Positions 53,582 to 62,959 of a stretch of DNA of 64,000 nt are shown piece by piece. Made by a program: the position numbers and the translations under genes. Source of the DNA: Peribacillus muralis (lineage in GTDB: Bacteria; Bacillota; Bacilli; Bacillales; DSM-1321); assembly GCF_001645685.2 (NCBI RefSeq), contig NZ_CP017080.1, positions 1,416,001 to 1,480,000 of the forward strand, read 5' to 3'. The notes below the pieces were generated by a model that saw only the letters and a list, made by a program, of their open reading frames with translations, had not been told where the DNA came from and ran no database searches. Position 1 is the stretch's first letter; the number at the start of each line of letters is the position of its first letter.

Positions 53582-54067
53582 ATGAGTAAATTTGTAGTTG
53601 CATGTCTTGCCAGTATCCTTCTTTTTTTAGGCGGAGGGTTCACAGCATCGGCAGAGGGCTTACATAGGGAAGAAGCACTTAACTTAGTAAAGGATGCCTT
53701 GGAGAATCAAGGATCGATAAGCGAGGAAGTACGCACGAAAGAAGCGATTAATGCCAAGCTCCAAAAACATTTTACAGATGATTTCATCAAGAAGTTTGTG
53801 CAAGCGAATGTAGTGGAAGCCGAAGGTGGGTATACTGCATTTGGATCTGACTTCGCCCCTTATTATATTCCGTTCTTCAGCTACGATGAAAATACAGAAG
53901 TTGTGTACGGGACTAACGGTGAGGTCATTTATGTGCAAGAGGAGTTCCCGGACACAGAGGACGGACCGGTATCAAGCGGGAAACATGTTGAATCAGTTAC
54001 ATTGATAAAAGAAAATGACGTTTGGAAGGTAAAGGATGTAAAATTTGAAGGTGAAAAATCGAAATAG
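53582..54067 (+). CDS. Secreted DUF3993-like protein
   Basis: A 161-residue precursor with a signal peptide (VVACLASILLFLGGGFTASA, cleavage likely after residue ~26) and a secreted alpha/beta domain ending VTLIKENDVWKVKDVKFEG. From memory this matches DUF3993 proteins of Bacillus. No function known. ATG 53582 is chosen with GGAG about 12 bases before it; an upstream in-frame start precedes the site. Confidence 0.72.
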   Translation: MSKFVVACLASILLFLGGGFTASAEGLHREEALNLVKDALENQGSISEEVRTKEAINAKLQKHFTDDFIKKFVQANVVEAEGGYTAFGSDFAPYYIPFFSYDENTEVVYGTNGEVIYVQEEFPDTEDGPVSSGKHVESVTLIKENDVWKVKDVKFEGEKSK

Positions 54068-54073
54068 GCGTTG

Positions 54074-54112
54074 AAAAAGTCTGGGATGGGATACCCCCCA
54101 GACTTTTTTTTA
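54074..54112. terminator. Bidirectional terminator
   Basis: AAAAAGTCTGGG / CCCAGACTTTTTTT lies between converging genes; it overlaps the last bases of the glutaredoxin-like gene. Confidence 0.83.
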
Positions 54113-54343
54113 TATATTCAGTTCCTTTTTAATTGCATCTAGTTCGAAGCCGATGATCGCCTTCCCATCGATGACAACCGTTGGTGTAGAGTAAGCTCCA
54201 TATTTATTCGTTAATTCTTTGCGTGCATGTCCGTCTGCTTTAATATCTTTTTCCATATAAACGACATTATGATCATCAAAAAACATTTTCATGATTTTGC
54301 AGGGAGGGCAATCGGGTTGGGTATAAAGCGTGACATTTTTCAT
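54110..54343 (-). CDS. Glutaredoxin-like thiol-disulfide protein
   Basis: A 77-residue thioredoxin-fold protein with active site CPPC (residues 12-15) and the cis-proline loop TPTVV. It is NrdH/glutaredoxin-like and would reduce disulfides in the cytosol. GGAGGAAT lies before the ATG. Confidence 0.85.
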   Translation of the reverse strand: MKNVTLYTQPDCPPCKIMKMFFDDHNVVYMEKDIKADGHARKELTNKYGAYSTPTVVIDGKAIIGFELDAIKKELNI

Positions 54344-54435
54344 TTCATTCCTCCATGTATGCTCTAGGTAAGGTTTCCTCTTTCATTATAGGCAACGCCA
54401 AGCCATTTGGATAGAAAAATGGTTCAAAAACCAAT

Positions 54436-55395
54436 CTACTTATTCTGCTCCTGCTTTAGCAGGTAGTCTATCAATCCCATGGAACTAACATTCAGATCCA
54501 GGGCTATGATATCAAAAACAGGATGATTCATGCTTATCCCCTTTTCCTCCAGATGAGCTGCCACTTCGGTGAAAAGATTTTTACTGGTCGCTGCGACTCG
54601 ATCCTCTAAGTCATCGTATTCCATGAATGCCGATTTCGCGGTCTCGACAAAAATAGGCAGCCAGTACTGAAGTTGTCTATATACTTCTTTAGGGTTTTCA
54701 GAGACCCCGTAATGGCCGAAATATATTCGCTCCACGCCGACGCTTTCATACAATTCTGCTGCAGCCAGCATGGCTTCGGGGTTAAATTGATTTGGTGATG
54801 TGGAGGGTAAGTGAAATTCCAAACCTTCCTCATCGAGTTCGCGATAATAGATGCCAATCGTGTCACCAGAAAACATCCCTTTTGACATGGAATCGAAAAT
54901 GCTCATATGATGGTTTGCATGGCCTGGGGTGTCATAAAAAGTCAGCGTGGAGTTAGCACCGGTTTTTAAGGTTTCCCGATCATGTTTACATATCATCCTT
55001 TCAGGGGGAATGGGCAGGATCGGATCGAAAAGCTTATTGAAGTCTTCCCCATAAACCGCTTTAGCGCCGGCTATCAAACGTGTTGGGTCTTCCAAATGCC
55101 GTACACCTTTTGGATGGACGATCACTTTCGCGTTGGGGCAATGTTGGATAAAAAGTCCGGCACCGCCTGCATGGTCCAAATGAATATGGGTAAGAATGAT
55201 ATATGTAACATCCTCGGGGGCTATATCAAGTTCAGCGAGCCCCTTGAGTAAGTGTGGGATGGAAGGACTGGCGGAAGTTTCTACTAAAGTGATATCCGTA
55301 TCGGCAATTACATATGTTCCCGTTCGATTTCTTCTATCCAGATCAAAACCATCAATTAAAGAAATGCGATAACCAAGTTCACTAATGTTTTGCAA
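54436..55395 (-). CDS. Metallo-beta-lactamase-fold hydrolase
   Basis: A 319-residue protein with the zinc-binding HIHLDHAGG motif (about 70-78), DTPGHANHH, the bridging Asp in FSGDTIG, and a C-terminal His in YFGHYG. The C-terminal extension (about 215-319) is helical. A glyoxalase-II-like or thioesterase role is possible. It starts at TTG 55395, with GGAGGT about 9 bases upstream. Monocistronic. Confidence 0.84.
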   Translation of the reverse strand: MQNISELGYRISLIDGFDLDRRNRTGTYVIADTDITLVETSASPSIPHLLKGLAELDIAPEDVTYIILTHIHLDHAGGAGLFIQHCPNAKVIVHPKGVRHLEDPTRLIAGAKAVYGEDFNKLFDPILPIPPERMICKHDRETLKTGANSTLTFYDTPGHANHHMSIFDSMSKGMFSGDTIGIYYRELDEEGLEFHLPSTSPNQFNPEAMLAAAELYESVGVERIYFGHYGVSENPKEVYRQLQYWLPIFVETAKSAFMEYDDLEDRVAATSKNLFTEVAAHLEEKGISMNHPVFDIIALDLNVSSMGLIDYLLKQEQNK

Positions 55396-55578
55396 TCGAA
55401 TCTACCTCCAGAAAATTTTTCATGTACAAAATCCATTCCTTATTTTATGCTGATAATAGTGCCATGTAAAGAATGAAGTTTTAAATTATTCTGAATTTAT
55501 TTCAGCGTGGCTACTGGATAGAAAAGTATGGTATAGTGAAACCTATCGAAAAGGTTTTATTCAGAAAGGAGAGGGAGT

Positions 55579-55818
55579 ATGTCTCAATTACAGGGCATCC
55601 TTACCAGATTGAAAAGTCTTCAAGAGCAAGCGAAGGAATCTGAATCTGCTCAACGTTTTTTTGAAATAGATGGTGTGAAAAAGTGCCAGGTTACATATTT
55701 CAGCAAAACAGAAATGTTCGAGCTTGAAGTATACAGTGATAAAGGGAAATCATCGAAATATCAATTCGATAATATCGATATGATTACCATTGAAATCTTT
55801 GATCTTCTTCAATCTTAA
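55579..55818 (+). CDS. ykuJ: YkuJ
   Basis: A 79-residue protein (LQGILTRLKSLQEQAKES..., YQFDNIDMITIEIFDLL) that matches YkuJ of Bacillus, a small domain of unknown function with a solved structure. AAAGGAGAGGG precedes the ATG. It keeps its B. subtilis position after ykuI. Confidence 0.88.
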   Translation: MSQLQGILTRLKSLQEQAKESESAQRFFEIDGVKKCQVTYFSKTEMFELEVYSDKGKSSKYQFDNIDMITIEIFDLLQS

Positions 55819-55862
55819 AAAAACAAGTAAAAGCTGACCTCCATTTTGGATAGGCTTTCAGG

Positions 55863-55907
55863 CCGTAGACAAACTCGGGTAATAATGGAGTTTGTCTACG
55901 GTTTTTT
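55863..55907 (+). terminator. Terminator of ykuJ
   Basis: A perfect 14-bp stem, CCGTAGACAAACTC / GAGTTTGTCTACGG, is followed by TTTTTTG. Confidence 0.92.
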
Positions 55908-55927
55908 GTTTTTTGCTAGTGGTCGTT

Positions 55928-56750
55928 GAAAACGAAGGATTTTCGTTGCCATAAGTTTTTGTTGTTTTGTACGATGAGCGTTTCATTTCTCTGCAGGTGC
56001 CTAGCTTTCCAGAGGGCGGTCGGGGAGCCTCCTCGGCTTTCAGCCTGCGGGGTCTCAAGTAGACACGCATTTCCTGCAGGAGTCTCGCACCTTCCGTTTC
56101 ATTCCACTCTGTGTGAAAACGAAGAGGGAATTTTCGTTGCCATAAGTTTTTGTTGTTTTGTACGACGAGCGTTACATTTCTCTGCAGGTGCCTAGCTTTC
56201 CAGAGGGCGGTCGGGGAGCGTCCTCGGCTTTCAGCCTGTGCGGTCTCCCTTAGACACGCATTTCCCGCAGGAGTCTCGCACTTTCCGTTTCATTCCACTC
56301 TGTGTGAAAACGAAGAGGGGATTTTCGTTGCCATAAGTTTTTGTTGTTTTGTACGACGAGCGTTTCATTTCTCTGCAGATGCCTAGCTTTCCAGAGGGTG
56401 GTCGGGGAGCGTCCTCGGCTTTCAGCCTGTGCGGTCTCCCTTAGACCGCATTTCCCGCAGGAGTGTCGTGCCTTCCGTTTCATTCCACTCTGTGTGAAAA
56501 CGAAGAGGGAATTTTCGTTGCCTATAGTTTTTGTTGTTTTGTACGACGAGCGTTTCATTGCACTTCAGGCGCTCCCTTTCCGCGGGCGGTCCTTGAGCCT
56601 CCTCGGCTTTCAGCCTGCGGGGTCTCAAGTAGACACGCATTTCCTGCAGGAGTCTCGCACCTTCCGTTTCATTCCACTCTGTGTGAAAACGAAAATTGAA
56701 CGCCATTGCCTATAGTTTTGTTGATTTGTCATCTTGCGTGAAGACAAAGA
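55928..56750. repeat. Four ~190-bp tandem repeats plus a partial fifth
   Basis: Units begin at GAAAACGAAG: 55928-56114, 56115-56305, 56306-56495 and 56496-56684. A partial fifth runs from 56685 to about 56750. Each contains TTTTCGTTGCC, GTTGTTTTGTACGA, CGTTTCATT, the CTGCAGG core, TCCTCGGCTTTCAGCCTG, a GCAGGAGT(C/G)TCG block and TTCATTCCACTCTGTGT. GC-rich hairpins form within each. Units 2 and 3 are most alike; unit 4 differs in its middle. Long frames cross it on both strands, but no ribosome sites or protein family appear, so I treat it as non-coding. Confidence 0.93.
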
Positions 56751-56991
56751 GGGAATCCCCCGATTGTCCATATATAGCTGGAGAGAAAAGGTACAAAAAG
56801 CATGTGAAAAGGCGATTTTTATGAGAACCTGCCTTAAATTCGATGCAAAGCCCAAACTCTCGAGTAAAAGCATTAAACTGACAAAAGCTGACTTTCGTTT
56901 AGAAAAGGAGTTTTATTATAGAAGCGAGTCCTTTTCACTTTTTGAATGAAGAAGTGATTTTATCGACATCTTATTAATTGGAGGGATGTAT

Positions 56992-57138
56992 ATGAAAAAT
57001 CCAATCGTAATTTGCCCTGCTTGCGGCGAGGAACGGGAAATGGAAAATGTATTGACGGCACAATCCAACCAAAATGTAATTTATCAATGCCCTGAATGCG
57101 GTTACAAAAAGGTTAACATTAAAACAAGTAAGGGCTAA
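56992..57138 (+). CDS. Small zinc-ribbon protein
   Basis: A 48-residue protein with two CxxC knuckles (CPAC at 8-11 and CPEC at 33-36), a minimal zinc ribbon. It is too short for most ORF thresholds but has GGAGGG 7 bases before the ATG. Such proteins may bind nucleic acid or RNA polymerase; the function is unknown. It stands where abbA lies in B. subtilis but does not resemble AbbA. Confidence 0.75.
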   Translation: MKNPIVICPACGEEREMENVLTAQSNQNVIYQCPECGYKKVNIKTSKG

Positions 57139-57260
57139 GGATTGTAAACGAAAATCCTGCAGTTTGGGATTTTATTGCACTGGGAATGAGCCTTTTCAGC
57201 TTACATATGTTAAACTAAAAGGAGAGCTGTATATAAAAACATATGGTAAGGGGTTTTAAC

Positions 57261-57698
57261 ATGATCGGTACTCATGATGGGGATTTATTGGAATCCAGCG
57301 TTAAAGATTTGATGATTTCTTCTGAACGCGTGGCCCACGTGCAGGTAACCAATAATTTAGAACATGCACTACTGGTATTGACAAAGAGCGGTTATACGGC
57401 CATTCCTGTGTTAGATCCGATGTATAAGCTGCATGGTTTGATTAGCACACCAGTCATTCTTGATTCAATCTTGGGGCTGGAACGAATTGAATTCGATAAT
57501 CTTGAGAATAAAAAAGTTTCAGAAATAATGAATATAGACATACCTCGCCTGCATATTGAAGATACACTGACCAAGGGTGTGGAATTGTTAATAGATCATC
57601 CATTTGTTTGTGTAGAAAATGATGAACATGTATTTGAAGGAATCTTAACGAGAAGGGCAATACTGAAAAAAGTATTTAAACAAAATTCACCTGAATAA
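57261..57698 (+). CDS. darB: CBS-domain c-di-AMP-binding protein DarB (CbpB, YkuL)
   Basis: A 145-residue protein of two CBS domains: SVKDLMISSERVAHVQVTNN... (about 9-65) and KKVSEIMNIDIPRLHIEDT... (about 80-138). B. subtilis YkuL is DarB/CbpB, a c-di-AMP receptor that activates Rel and pyruvate carboxylase when free of ligand. ATG 57261 is selected with AAGGGG upstream. Same position as in B. subtilis, before ccpC, here separated by an MFS gene. Confidence 0.88.
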   Translation: MIGTHDGDLLESSVKDLMISSERVAHVQVTNNLEHALLVLTKSGYTAIPVLDPMYKLHGLISTPVILDSILGLERIEFDNLENKKVSEIMNIDIPRLHIEDTLTKGVELLIDHPFVCVENDEHVFEGILTRRAILKKVFKQNSPE

Positions 57699-57729
57699 AT
57701 GCTTCGGCTGCACATTATGGTTACCTTCG

Positions 57730-57753
57730 AAACTCGCCAATTGGCGAGTTTTC
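57730..57753 (+). terminator. Terminator of darB
   Basis: The tight palindrome AAACTCGCC / GGCGAGTTT ends in TTTCC. Confidence 0.75.
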
Positions 57754-57813
57754 CTGTTTCTACCGATATACTTCGAGTTGGGTTCATCAATACATATTGG
57801 AGAGGATGCGAAA

Positions 57814-59307
57814 ATGAAAACAGCGAGTCTTTCAAAAAAACAGGATGAAAAATTGAAACGTCCCTTCATATTGCTGGCCATCATGCTGGCCATGTTCATG
57901 AACGCCATTGAAGGGACCATCGTATCAACGGCAATGCCGGCCATTGTCAGTGATTTAGGTGGCTTTTCCTTATACAGCTGGGTGTTTTCAGGTTATTTGT
58001 TAATGAATGCCGTGACCGTCTTGATTTATGGAAAGCTATCCGATATCCTCGGAAGAAAACCGGTTTTATTATTTGGAATTGCTATATTTTTAATTGGCTC
58101 ATTTCTTTGTGGCTTTGCCAATAGTATGACTGAACTTATCATTTACCGGTTTATTCAAGGTTTTGGCGCTGGGGCTGTAGCTCCTGTAGCTTCAACGATC
58201 ATTGGGGATATCTATAAAAATGACGAGCGGGCACGTGTTCAAGGGTATCTATCGAGTGTATGGGGCATTTCGGCGGTCATGGGACCGGCGCTTGGAGGCT
58301 TGCTTGTTGAAAACCTAACCTGGAAGCTTGTGTTCTGGGTGAATATCCCTCTTGGCATTTTATCTTTTATCGGAATATGGTTTTTCCTTCATGAAAATAT
58401 CGAAAAGAAAAAACGGGATATCGATTACTTGGGAGCTTCCTTATTGACCCTGTCCATCTCCACTCTCATGCTGGTCCTTGTAGAAGGTGGAAATTGGTCA
58501 TGGGCTTCGGCTCCGATCATTTCATTGGCATTGGTGGCACTGCTTGCCTTCATCTTGTTCATCCTCCAGGAAAAGCGGGCAGCCGAACCAATGATGCCCT
58601 TTGAAATCTGGCAGGAGCGCTCCATCTTGATTGCTAATCTTGTATCGCTTACGACAGGGGTCATGATGATCGGTTTGTCGAGCTTCCTTCCGACATTCGT
58701 TCAAGGTGTAATGGAACGTTCGCCAACGGTGGCCGGTTTTACCTTGACTGCCATGTCGATTGGCTGGCCGATTGCATCCATGGTTTCAGGTCGGCTCTTA
58801 ATGAAGATTGGATTTAAATCGACTTCTCTCCTAGGTGGATGTTCCTTGATTATCGGAAGCTTGATCCTGGTCTGGATGAAGCCTGAAGCAGGCCCTCTCC
58901 TGGCAGCGATTGGCTCTTTCTTCGTCGGGGTGGGAATGGGGCTGACTTCCACTTCATTCATTGTCGTCATCCAGAAGACGGTCAGCTGGGAACGGCGTGG
59001 AATTGCTACAGCATCCAATATGTTCATGCGTAATTTAGGCAATACGGTAGGAGCTGCCTTGCTTGGAGGAGTCATGAATACCAAACTTCACTCCTATATA
59101 AGCGAACATGAACCTGCAGGGACGGAAGTGACGATCGATACCGCCAATAAATTATTGAACAGTGAAGAAAGGGAAATGCTTCCTGATACTGTCGTGAAGG
59201 TTCTGCAGGAAGGTCTCACATTGTCGCTGCACACGATTTATCTCATTGTCCTCGCTTTTTCTATAGTTAGCTTCATTTTGCTTACGAGACTAACGAAGAA
59301 TAAATAG
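57814..59307 (+). CDS. DHA2-family (EmrB/QacA) multidrug MFS exporter
   Basis: A 497-residue, 14-helix major facilitator. NAIEGTIVSTAMPAIVSDL is the DHA2 helix-1 motif, GKLSDILGRKPV the loop 2-3 motif, and GPALGGLLVENLTWKLVFWVNIP (in two blocks) motif C. It likely exports drugs or lipophilic compounds by proton antiport. ATG 57814 has GGAGAGG in front. Its place between darB and ccpC is not that of B. subtilis, so it may be an insertion. Confidence 0.88.
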   Translation: MKTASLSKKQDEKLKRPFILLAIMLAMFMNAIEGTIVSTAMPAIVSDLGGFSLYSWVFSGYLLMNAVTVLIYGKLSDILGRKPVLLFGIAIFLIGSFLCGFANSMTELIIYRFIQGFGAGAVAPVASTIIGDIYKNDERARVQGYLSSVWGISAVMGPALGGLLVENLTWKLVFWVNIPLGILSFIGIWFFLHENIEKKKRDIDYLGASLLTLSISTLMLVLVEGGNWSWASAPIISLALVALLAFILFILQEKRAAEPMMPFEIWQERSILIANLVSLTTGVMMIGLSSFLPTFVQGVMERSPTVAGFTLTAMSIGWPIASMVSGRLLMKIGFKSTSLLGGCSLIIGSLILVWMKPEAGPLLAAIGSFFVGVGMGLTSTSFIVVIQKTVSWERRGIATASNMFMRNLGNTVGAALLGGVMNTKLHSYISEHEPAGTEVTIDTANKLLNSEEREMLPDTVVKVLQEGLTLSLHTIYLIVLAFSIVSFILLTRLTKNK

Positions 59308-59318
59308 GCCTAATAGCT

Positions 59319-59350
59319 AAAGGCAGTCTCATTCATGAGGTTGCCTTTAC
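59319..59350 (+). terminator. Terminator of the DHA2 exporter gene
   Basis: AAAGGCA-GTCTC / TGAG-GTTGCCTTT, an imperfect stem, is followed by TACTT. Confidence 0.6.
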
Positions 59351-59459
59351 TTAGGGAGGGGCCAACGCGGATGATCAATCGAGATGAACTCAGCTGTCTC
59401 ACAGAGATGTTCTGGGCGACAAGAACGTCTAGCTGGGAACCGCTTGTAAAATAAAGTAA

Positions 59460-59765
59460 ATATCCGTCCGATGTTACCTGCAAGGAAGACGGTGATGCTT
59501 GAAGCTGTTAAGCTTATGAACGTTTGGAATCTAGTGAAGGCGAGGGATTGAAGGTACGTGGTGCCATTGGTTGCCCATCCTGGACCGAACACTGATCCCG
59601 AATCCGGTTTGGGCTTCTTGTGGAAATTCATCACCAAGGAAATCGTCAAGAGACTGATGGCATAAGTGCATCATCTTTTCAGAAAAAGAATTGGCAAAAA
59701 GGCCGCCAACCAAGGCTAATACGAAAAGAAAACATAATGGGGAAAATGCTGAGCTTATGACTTGG
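59460..59765 (-). pseudogene. Possible TspO-like remnant, frameshifted
   Basis: On the minus strand one frame reads CFLFVLALVGGLFANSFSEK and then, after a shift near 59640-59700, another frame reads FHKKPKPDSGSVFGPGWATN. The second stretch resembles the KPxxxPPxxVFGPVW block of TspO/MBR membrane proteins. Neither frame gives a whole protein and no ribosome site is clear. The 59351-59960 gap holds nothing else that I can support. Confidence 0.3.
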
Positions 59766-59962
59766 TGAATCGGGAAACCTATTCAAGGAGGATAGGAGTG
59801 CCAATAAGGCCTTCTCTGCATGCTAAAATGACTTCGAAGGAGGCTTGCAAAACGGATGACCAGCAATAAAATGATCGGTAGCGGAAATCACTCCGTTTCT
59901 TTTCCCTTGTATTATAAGCGGACTTTGTTGATAATTACATGTAAATAATTTAAATCATCGTG

Positions 59963-59977
59963 ATAAGAATTAATTAT
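59963..59977. promoter_or_regulatory. CcpC-type operator (ATAA-N7-TTAT)
   Basis: ATAA GAATTAA TTAT lies 17 bp before the ccpC start codon and exactly fits the dyad recognised by CcpC at the citB and citZ promoters. It is probably the autoregulatory site. Confidence 0.7.
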
Positions 59978-59993
59978 CAAGAGGTTGGTGTGT

Positions 59994-60878
59994 ATGTCAT
60001 TTTCAGAATTTCATCTATTATCCGTACTAGCTCAAGAAATGAATATGAGAAAAGCGGCTGAGCGCTTGTTTGTTTCGCAACCGGCTTTATCTCAGCGTTT
60101 ACAATCAATAGAAAAGGATTGGGGCTCGAAACTGTTCCTCCGTTCACAAAAAGGACTTTCAATGACGCCTGCAGGAGAAGCGGTGATACGATTGGCAAAT
60201 GAGGTGATCGAAAAAGAAGAGAAGGTAAGGGAAAGCATCCAGGCAATGGATCATGAAGTATATGGCACTTTAAAAATAGCCTGCGCCTCGATCGTCGGCC
60301 AAAATTGGCTGCCTCAAGTCTTGAAGAAGTTTGTCCAAAAATACCCATATGCCAAAATTTCGCTAATCACAGGCTGGAGCAGTGAGATTTTAAAATCTTT
60401 ATATGAGGGCCAAGTGCATGTTGGCATCATCAGGGGAGCACCTGATTGGAAAGGGATCAAACAGCACTTATTTACCGATATGCTCTATTTGGTGGATACT
60501 GAAATGAAGGAATTGAATCAAGTGTTCGAAACGGATCGGCCATTCATTCAGTTTAAAAGTGATTCCAATTATTATCAGGAAATTCAGGACTGGTGGCATC
60601 GCCAATTTAAAACGACCCCAAAAAATACAATAGTCGTCGACCAAATTGAAACATGTAAGCAAATGGTGTTCAATGGCATAGGATATGCCATTTTGCCAGC
60701 CATTACGTTACATGACAAAGATACGAATGTGTTCAAGATCCCGCTTTTGGATGGGCATAACCATTCGATTGAAAGAGATACCTGGCTTTGCGGATATGAA
60801 TCCGCTTTTCAGCTAAAGCAGGTGCAAGCATTCACGGAAGTGGTAAAGGAACATATTCGCGAACAAGGCATGATATGA
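59994..60878 (+). CDS. ccpC: LysR-type regulator CcpC
   Basis: The 294-residue LysR regulator has an N-terminal helix-turn-helix (NMRKAAERLFVSQPALSQRLQSIEK, about 17-41, in two helices) and an effector-binding domain from about 90 on. CcpC senses citrate and represses aconitase and citrate synthase genes. Length (293 in B. subtilis), position before the dap genes, and the ATAA-N7-TTAT dyad in its own leader support the name. ATG 59994 has GAGGT 9 bases before it. Confidence 0.88.
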   Translation: MSFSEFHLLSVLAQEMNMRKAAERLFVSQPALSQRLQSIEKDWGSKLFLRSQKGLSMTPAGEAVIRLANEVIEKEEKVRESIQAMDHEVYGTLKIACASIVGQNWLPQVLKKFVQKYPYAKISLITGWSSEILKSLYEGQVHVGIIRGAPDWKGIKQHLFTDMLYLVDTEMKELNQVFETDRPFIQFKSDSNYYQEIQDWWHRQFKTTPKNTIVVDQIETCKQMVFNGIGYAILPAITLHDKDTNVFKIPLLDGHNHSIERDTWLCGYESAFQLKQVQAFTEVVKEHIREQGMI

Positions 60879-61004
60879 ATCCGCTAAAGAACATGTAAGA
60901 TGGGTGAGTTTAATAAAATCGAGTGACATTCAACTTGTCTTGCCAGCAGTTGTCTGGTAAATTTAAGACGAGTATTGATACATAATTAGGAGGTTTTAAC
61001 CGGA

Positions 61005-61715
61005 ATGAATAAAATGGATGCAAATGAAATCATTTCTTTTATCTCAAATAGTAAGAAGTCCACACCAGTCAAGGTTTATGTCAAAGGGGATTTAGAAGGC
61101 ATCGACTTTGGTGCAACTTCCAAAACCTTCATTACAGGGAATACAGGAGTCGTATTCGGCGAATGGTCTGAAGTGGAAGATGCAATTAAAGCGGCTGATA
61201 CGAAAATCGAGGATTATGTAGTCGAAAATGATCGCCGTAATTCTGCCATTCCTTTATTGGATCTAAAAGGCATCAAAGCCCGTATCGAGCCTGGTGCGAT
61301 AATCCGTGATCAAGTGTCGATCGGGGACAATGCGGTCATCATGATGGGGGCTTCAATCAATATTGGCTCCGTCATAGGCGAGGGTACGATGATTGACATG
61401 AATGCGATTCTTGGCGGTCGGGCTACCGTTGGGAAAAACTGCCATGTCGGTGCAGGGGCTGTATTGGCAGGCGTCATCGAGCCTCCTTCTGCACAACCGG
61501 TCATATTGGAAGACGATGTATTGATTGGAGCCAATGCGGTCGTTCTTGAAGGCGTTAAAATCGGAGAGGGTTCAGTTGTAGCGGCTGGCGCTGTCGTAAC
61601 GAAAGATGTTCCTCCATACTCTGTTGCTGCTGGAATCCCGGCAAAGGTCATCAAGCAAATCGATGAAAAAACGAAATCCAAAACAGAGATTATGCAAGAG
61701 CTTCGCCAGCTTTAA
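61005..61715 (+). CDS. dapH: 2,3,4,5-tetrahydrodipicolinate N-acetyltransferase DapH
   Basis: A 236-residue left-handed beta-helix acyltransferase. Hexapeptide repeats run from about residue 90 to 205 ([30 protein letters not shown] in successive coils). The N-terminus [24 protein letters not shown] is specific for DapH. It acetylates tetrahydrodipicolinate with acetyl-CoA on the way to diaminopimelate and lysine. AGGAGG lies 11 bases before ATG 61005. Confidence 0.95.
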   Translation: MNKMDANEIISFISNSKKSTPVKVYVKGDLEGIDFGATSKTFITGNTGVVFGEWSEVEDAIKAADTKIEDYVVENDRRNSAIPLLDLKGIKARIEPGAIIRDQVSIGDNAVIMMGASINIGSVIGEGTMIDMNAILGGRATVGKNCHVGAGAVLAGVIEPPSAQPVILEDDVLIGANAVVLEGVKIGEGSVVAAGAVVTKDVPPYSVAAGIPAKVIKQIDEKTKSKTEIMQELRQL

Positions 61716-61736
61716 TTTTTTTAAGAGAATATTGTC

Positions 61737-61767
61737 TAAAGCGTGGATAATTTTATCCACGCTTTCT
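61737..61767 (+). terminator. Hairpin between dapH and ykuR
   Basis: AAAGCGTGGATAA / TTATCCACGCTTT with a short loop lies in the 71-bp gap of an otherwise obvious two-gene operon. The T-run is only TTTC, so it may act as a partial terminator or an RNA-processing/stability hairpin. Confidence 0.6.
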
Positions 61768-61786
61768 GTATAGGGAGGAAAATCAT

Positions 61787-62917
61787 GTGAATATATATCC
61801 TTTTGCCGAGATCCGGCGTGAATTGCACCAAATTCCGGAAATTGGATTCAAAGAATTCAAGACCCACCAATACTTAATGGATTACATATTGGGTTTACCC
61901 CCTGAGCGAATGGAAATAAAAACTTGGAAAACCGGGATATTCGTCAAGGTGAAGGGAAGGGACCCTCGGAAAATGATTGGCTACAGAGCTGATATAGATG
62001 GACTGCCGATCAAAGAAGAGACAGGCTTGCCTTTCGCCTCGACGCATGAGGAGCATATGCATGCATGCGGTCATGATTTCCATATGAGCATCGCTTTGGG
62101 TCTATTGACCCATTTCAGCAATAACCCAATCGATGATGATCTACTATTCATTTTTCAGCCAGCGGAAGAAGGGCCAGGCGGTGCGGAGCCAATGCTGAAA
62201 TCGGATGCGATGTTAAAATGGAAACCGGACATCATTCTTGCCTTGCATATTGCCCCAGAATATCCAGTAGGGACGATTGCCGTTAAGGAAGGGCTTTTAT
62301 TTGCCAATACATCCGAATTATTCATCGATTTGAAAGGGAAGGGCGGACATGCAGCGTACCCTCATGAAACGAGGGACATGGTCATCGCTGCCTGCTCGCT
62401 TGTCGGACAGTTACAAACGATCGTTTCCCGAAATGTCAATCCGCTTGATTCAGCCGTCATTACAGTTGGCAAAATCACCGGAGGCACGGTGCAAAATGTT
62501 ATAGCCGAGACTGCGCGTCTAGAAGGCACAATACGCACGCTTAATCCAGAAACGATGATTAAGGTCAAGTCGAGGATAAAAGCGCTTGTAGAGGGCTTGG
62601 AAGTTGGTTATGAATGCCTTGCAGAGATAGATTATGGCGCCATGTACCATCAAGTATATAATGATGAGCGATTGACCAAGGAATTCATGGAGTTCACTGA
62701 GGCGGCAGCTGAGGTTCATTTGCATTGCTGTACGGAAGCGATGACTGGTGAGGATTTTGGTTATATGCTAAAAGAGATTCCTGGTTTCATGTTTTGGCTA
62801 GGTGTTTCATCCGAATTCGGGTTGCATCATTCCAAGTTGAATCCTGATGAAAAGGCAATCGAAATTGCGATCAATCATGTTGCCAATTATATAACGTATA
62901 AAGGGAACGAAGCTTAA
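61787..62917 (+). CDS. ykuR: N-acetyldiaminopimelate deacetylase YkuR
   Basis: A 376-residue M20D peptidase-family enzyme. Metal-site residues are in [20 protein letters not shown] (His), [12 protein letters not shown] (Glu), [12 protein letters not shown] (His) and the terminal [10 protein letters not shown]. It removes acetate from N-acetyl-LL-diaminopimelate, the last step of the acetylase branch after DapH and PatA. GTG start at 61787 with GGGAGG upstream; an overlapping ATG is followed at once by a stop. Confidence 0.92.
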   Translation: MNIYPFAEIRRELHQIPEIGFKEFKTHQYLMDYILGLPPERMEIKTWKTGIFVKVKGRDPRKMIGYRADIDGLPIKEETGLPFASTHEEHMHACGHDFHMSIALGLLTHFSNNPIDDDLLFIFQPAEEGPGGAEPMLKSDAMLKWKPDIILALHIAPEYPVGTIAVKEGLLFANTSELFIDLKGKGGHAAYPHETRDMVIAACSLVGQLQTIVSRNVNPLDSAVITVGKITGGTVQNVIAETARLEGTIRTLNPETMIKVKSRIKALVEGLEVGYECLAEIDYGAMYHQVYNDERLTKEFMEFTEAAAEVHLHCCTEAMTGEDFGYMLKEIPGFMFWLGVSSEFGLHHSKLNPDEKAIEIAINHVANYITYKGNEA

Positions 62918-62959
62918 AGTTCATATGGAACACAGAGTAATGATGTTGGAGGGTTTATA

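Noticed and set aside
55928..56684. CRISPR array
   Set aside because: Units are ~190 bp and nearly identical throughout; there is no short repeat/unique spacer pattern and no cas gene.
55858..56873. Many overlapping frames of 70-124 codons on both strands
   Set aside because: All lie in the ~190-bp tandem units and share repeated peptide pieces; none has a ribosome site. They are by-products of the repeat.
56734..56949. 71-codon frame after the repeats
   Set aside because: It starts on TTG without a ribosome site, and its 5' end is repeat-derived.
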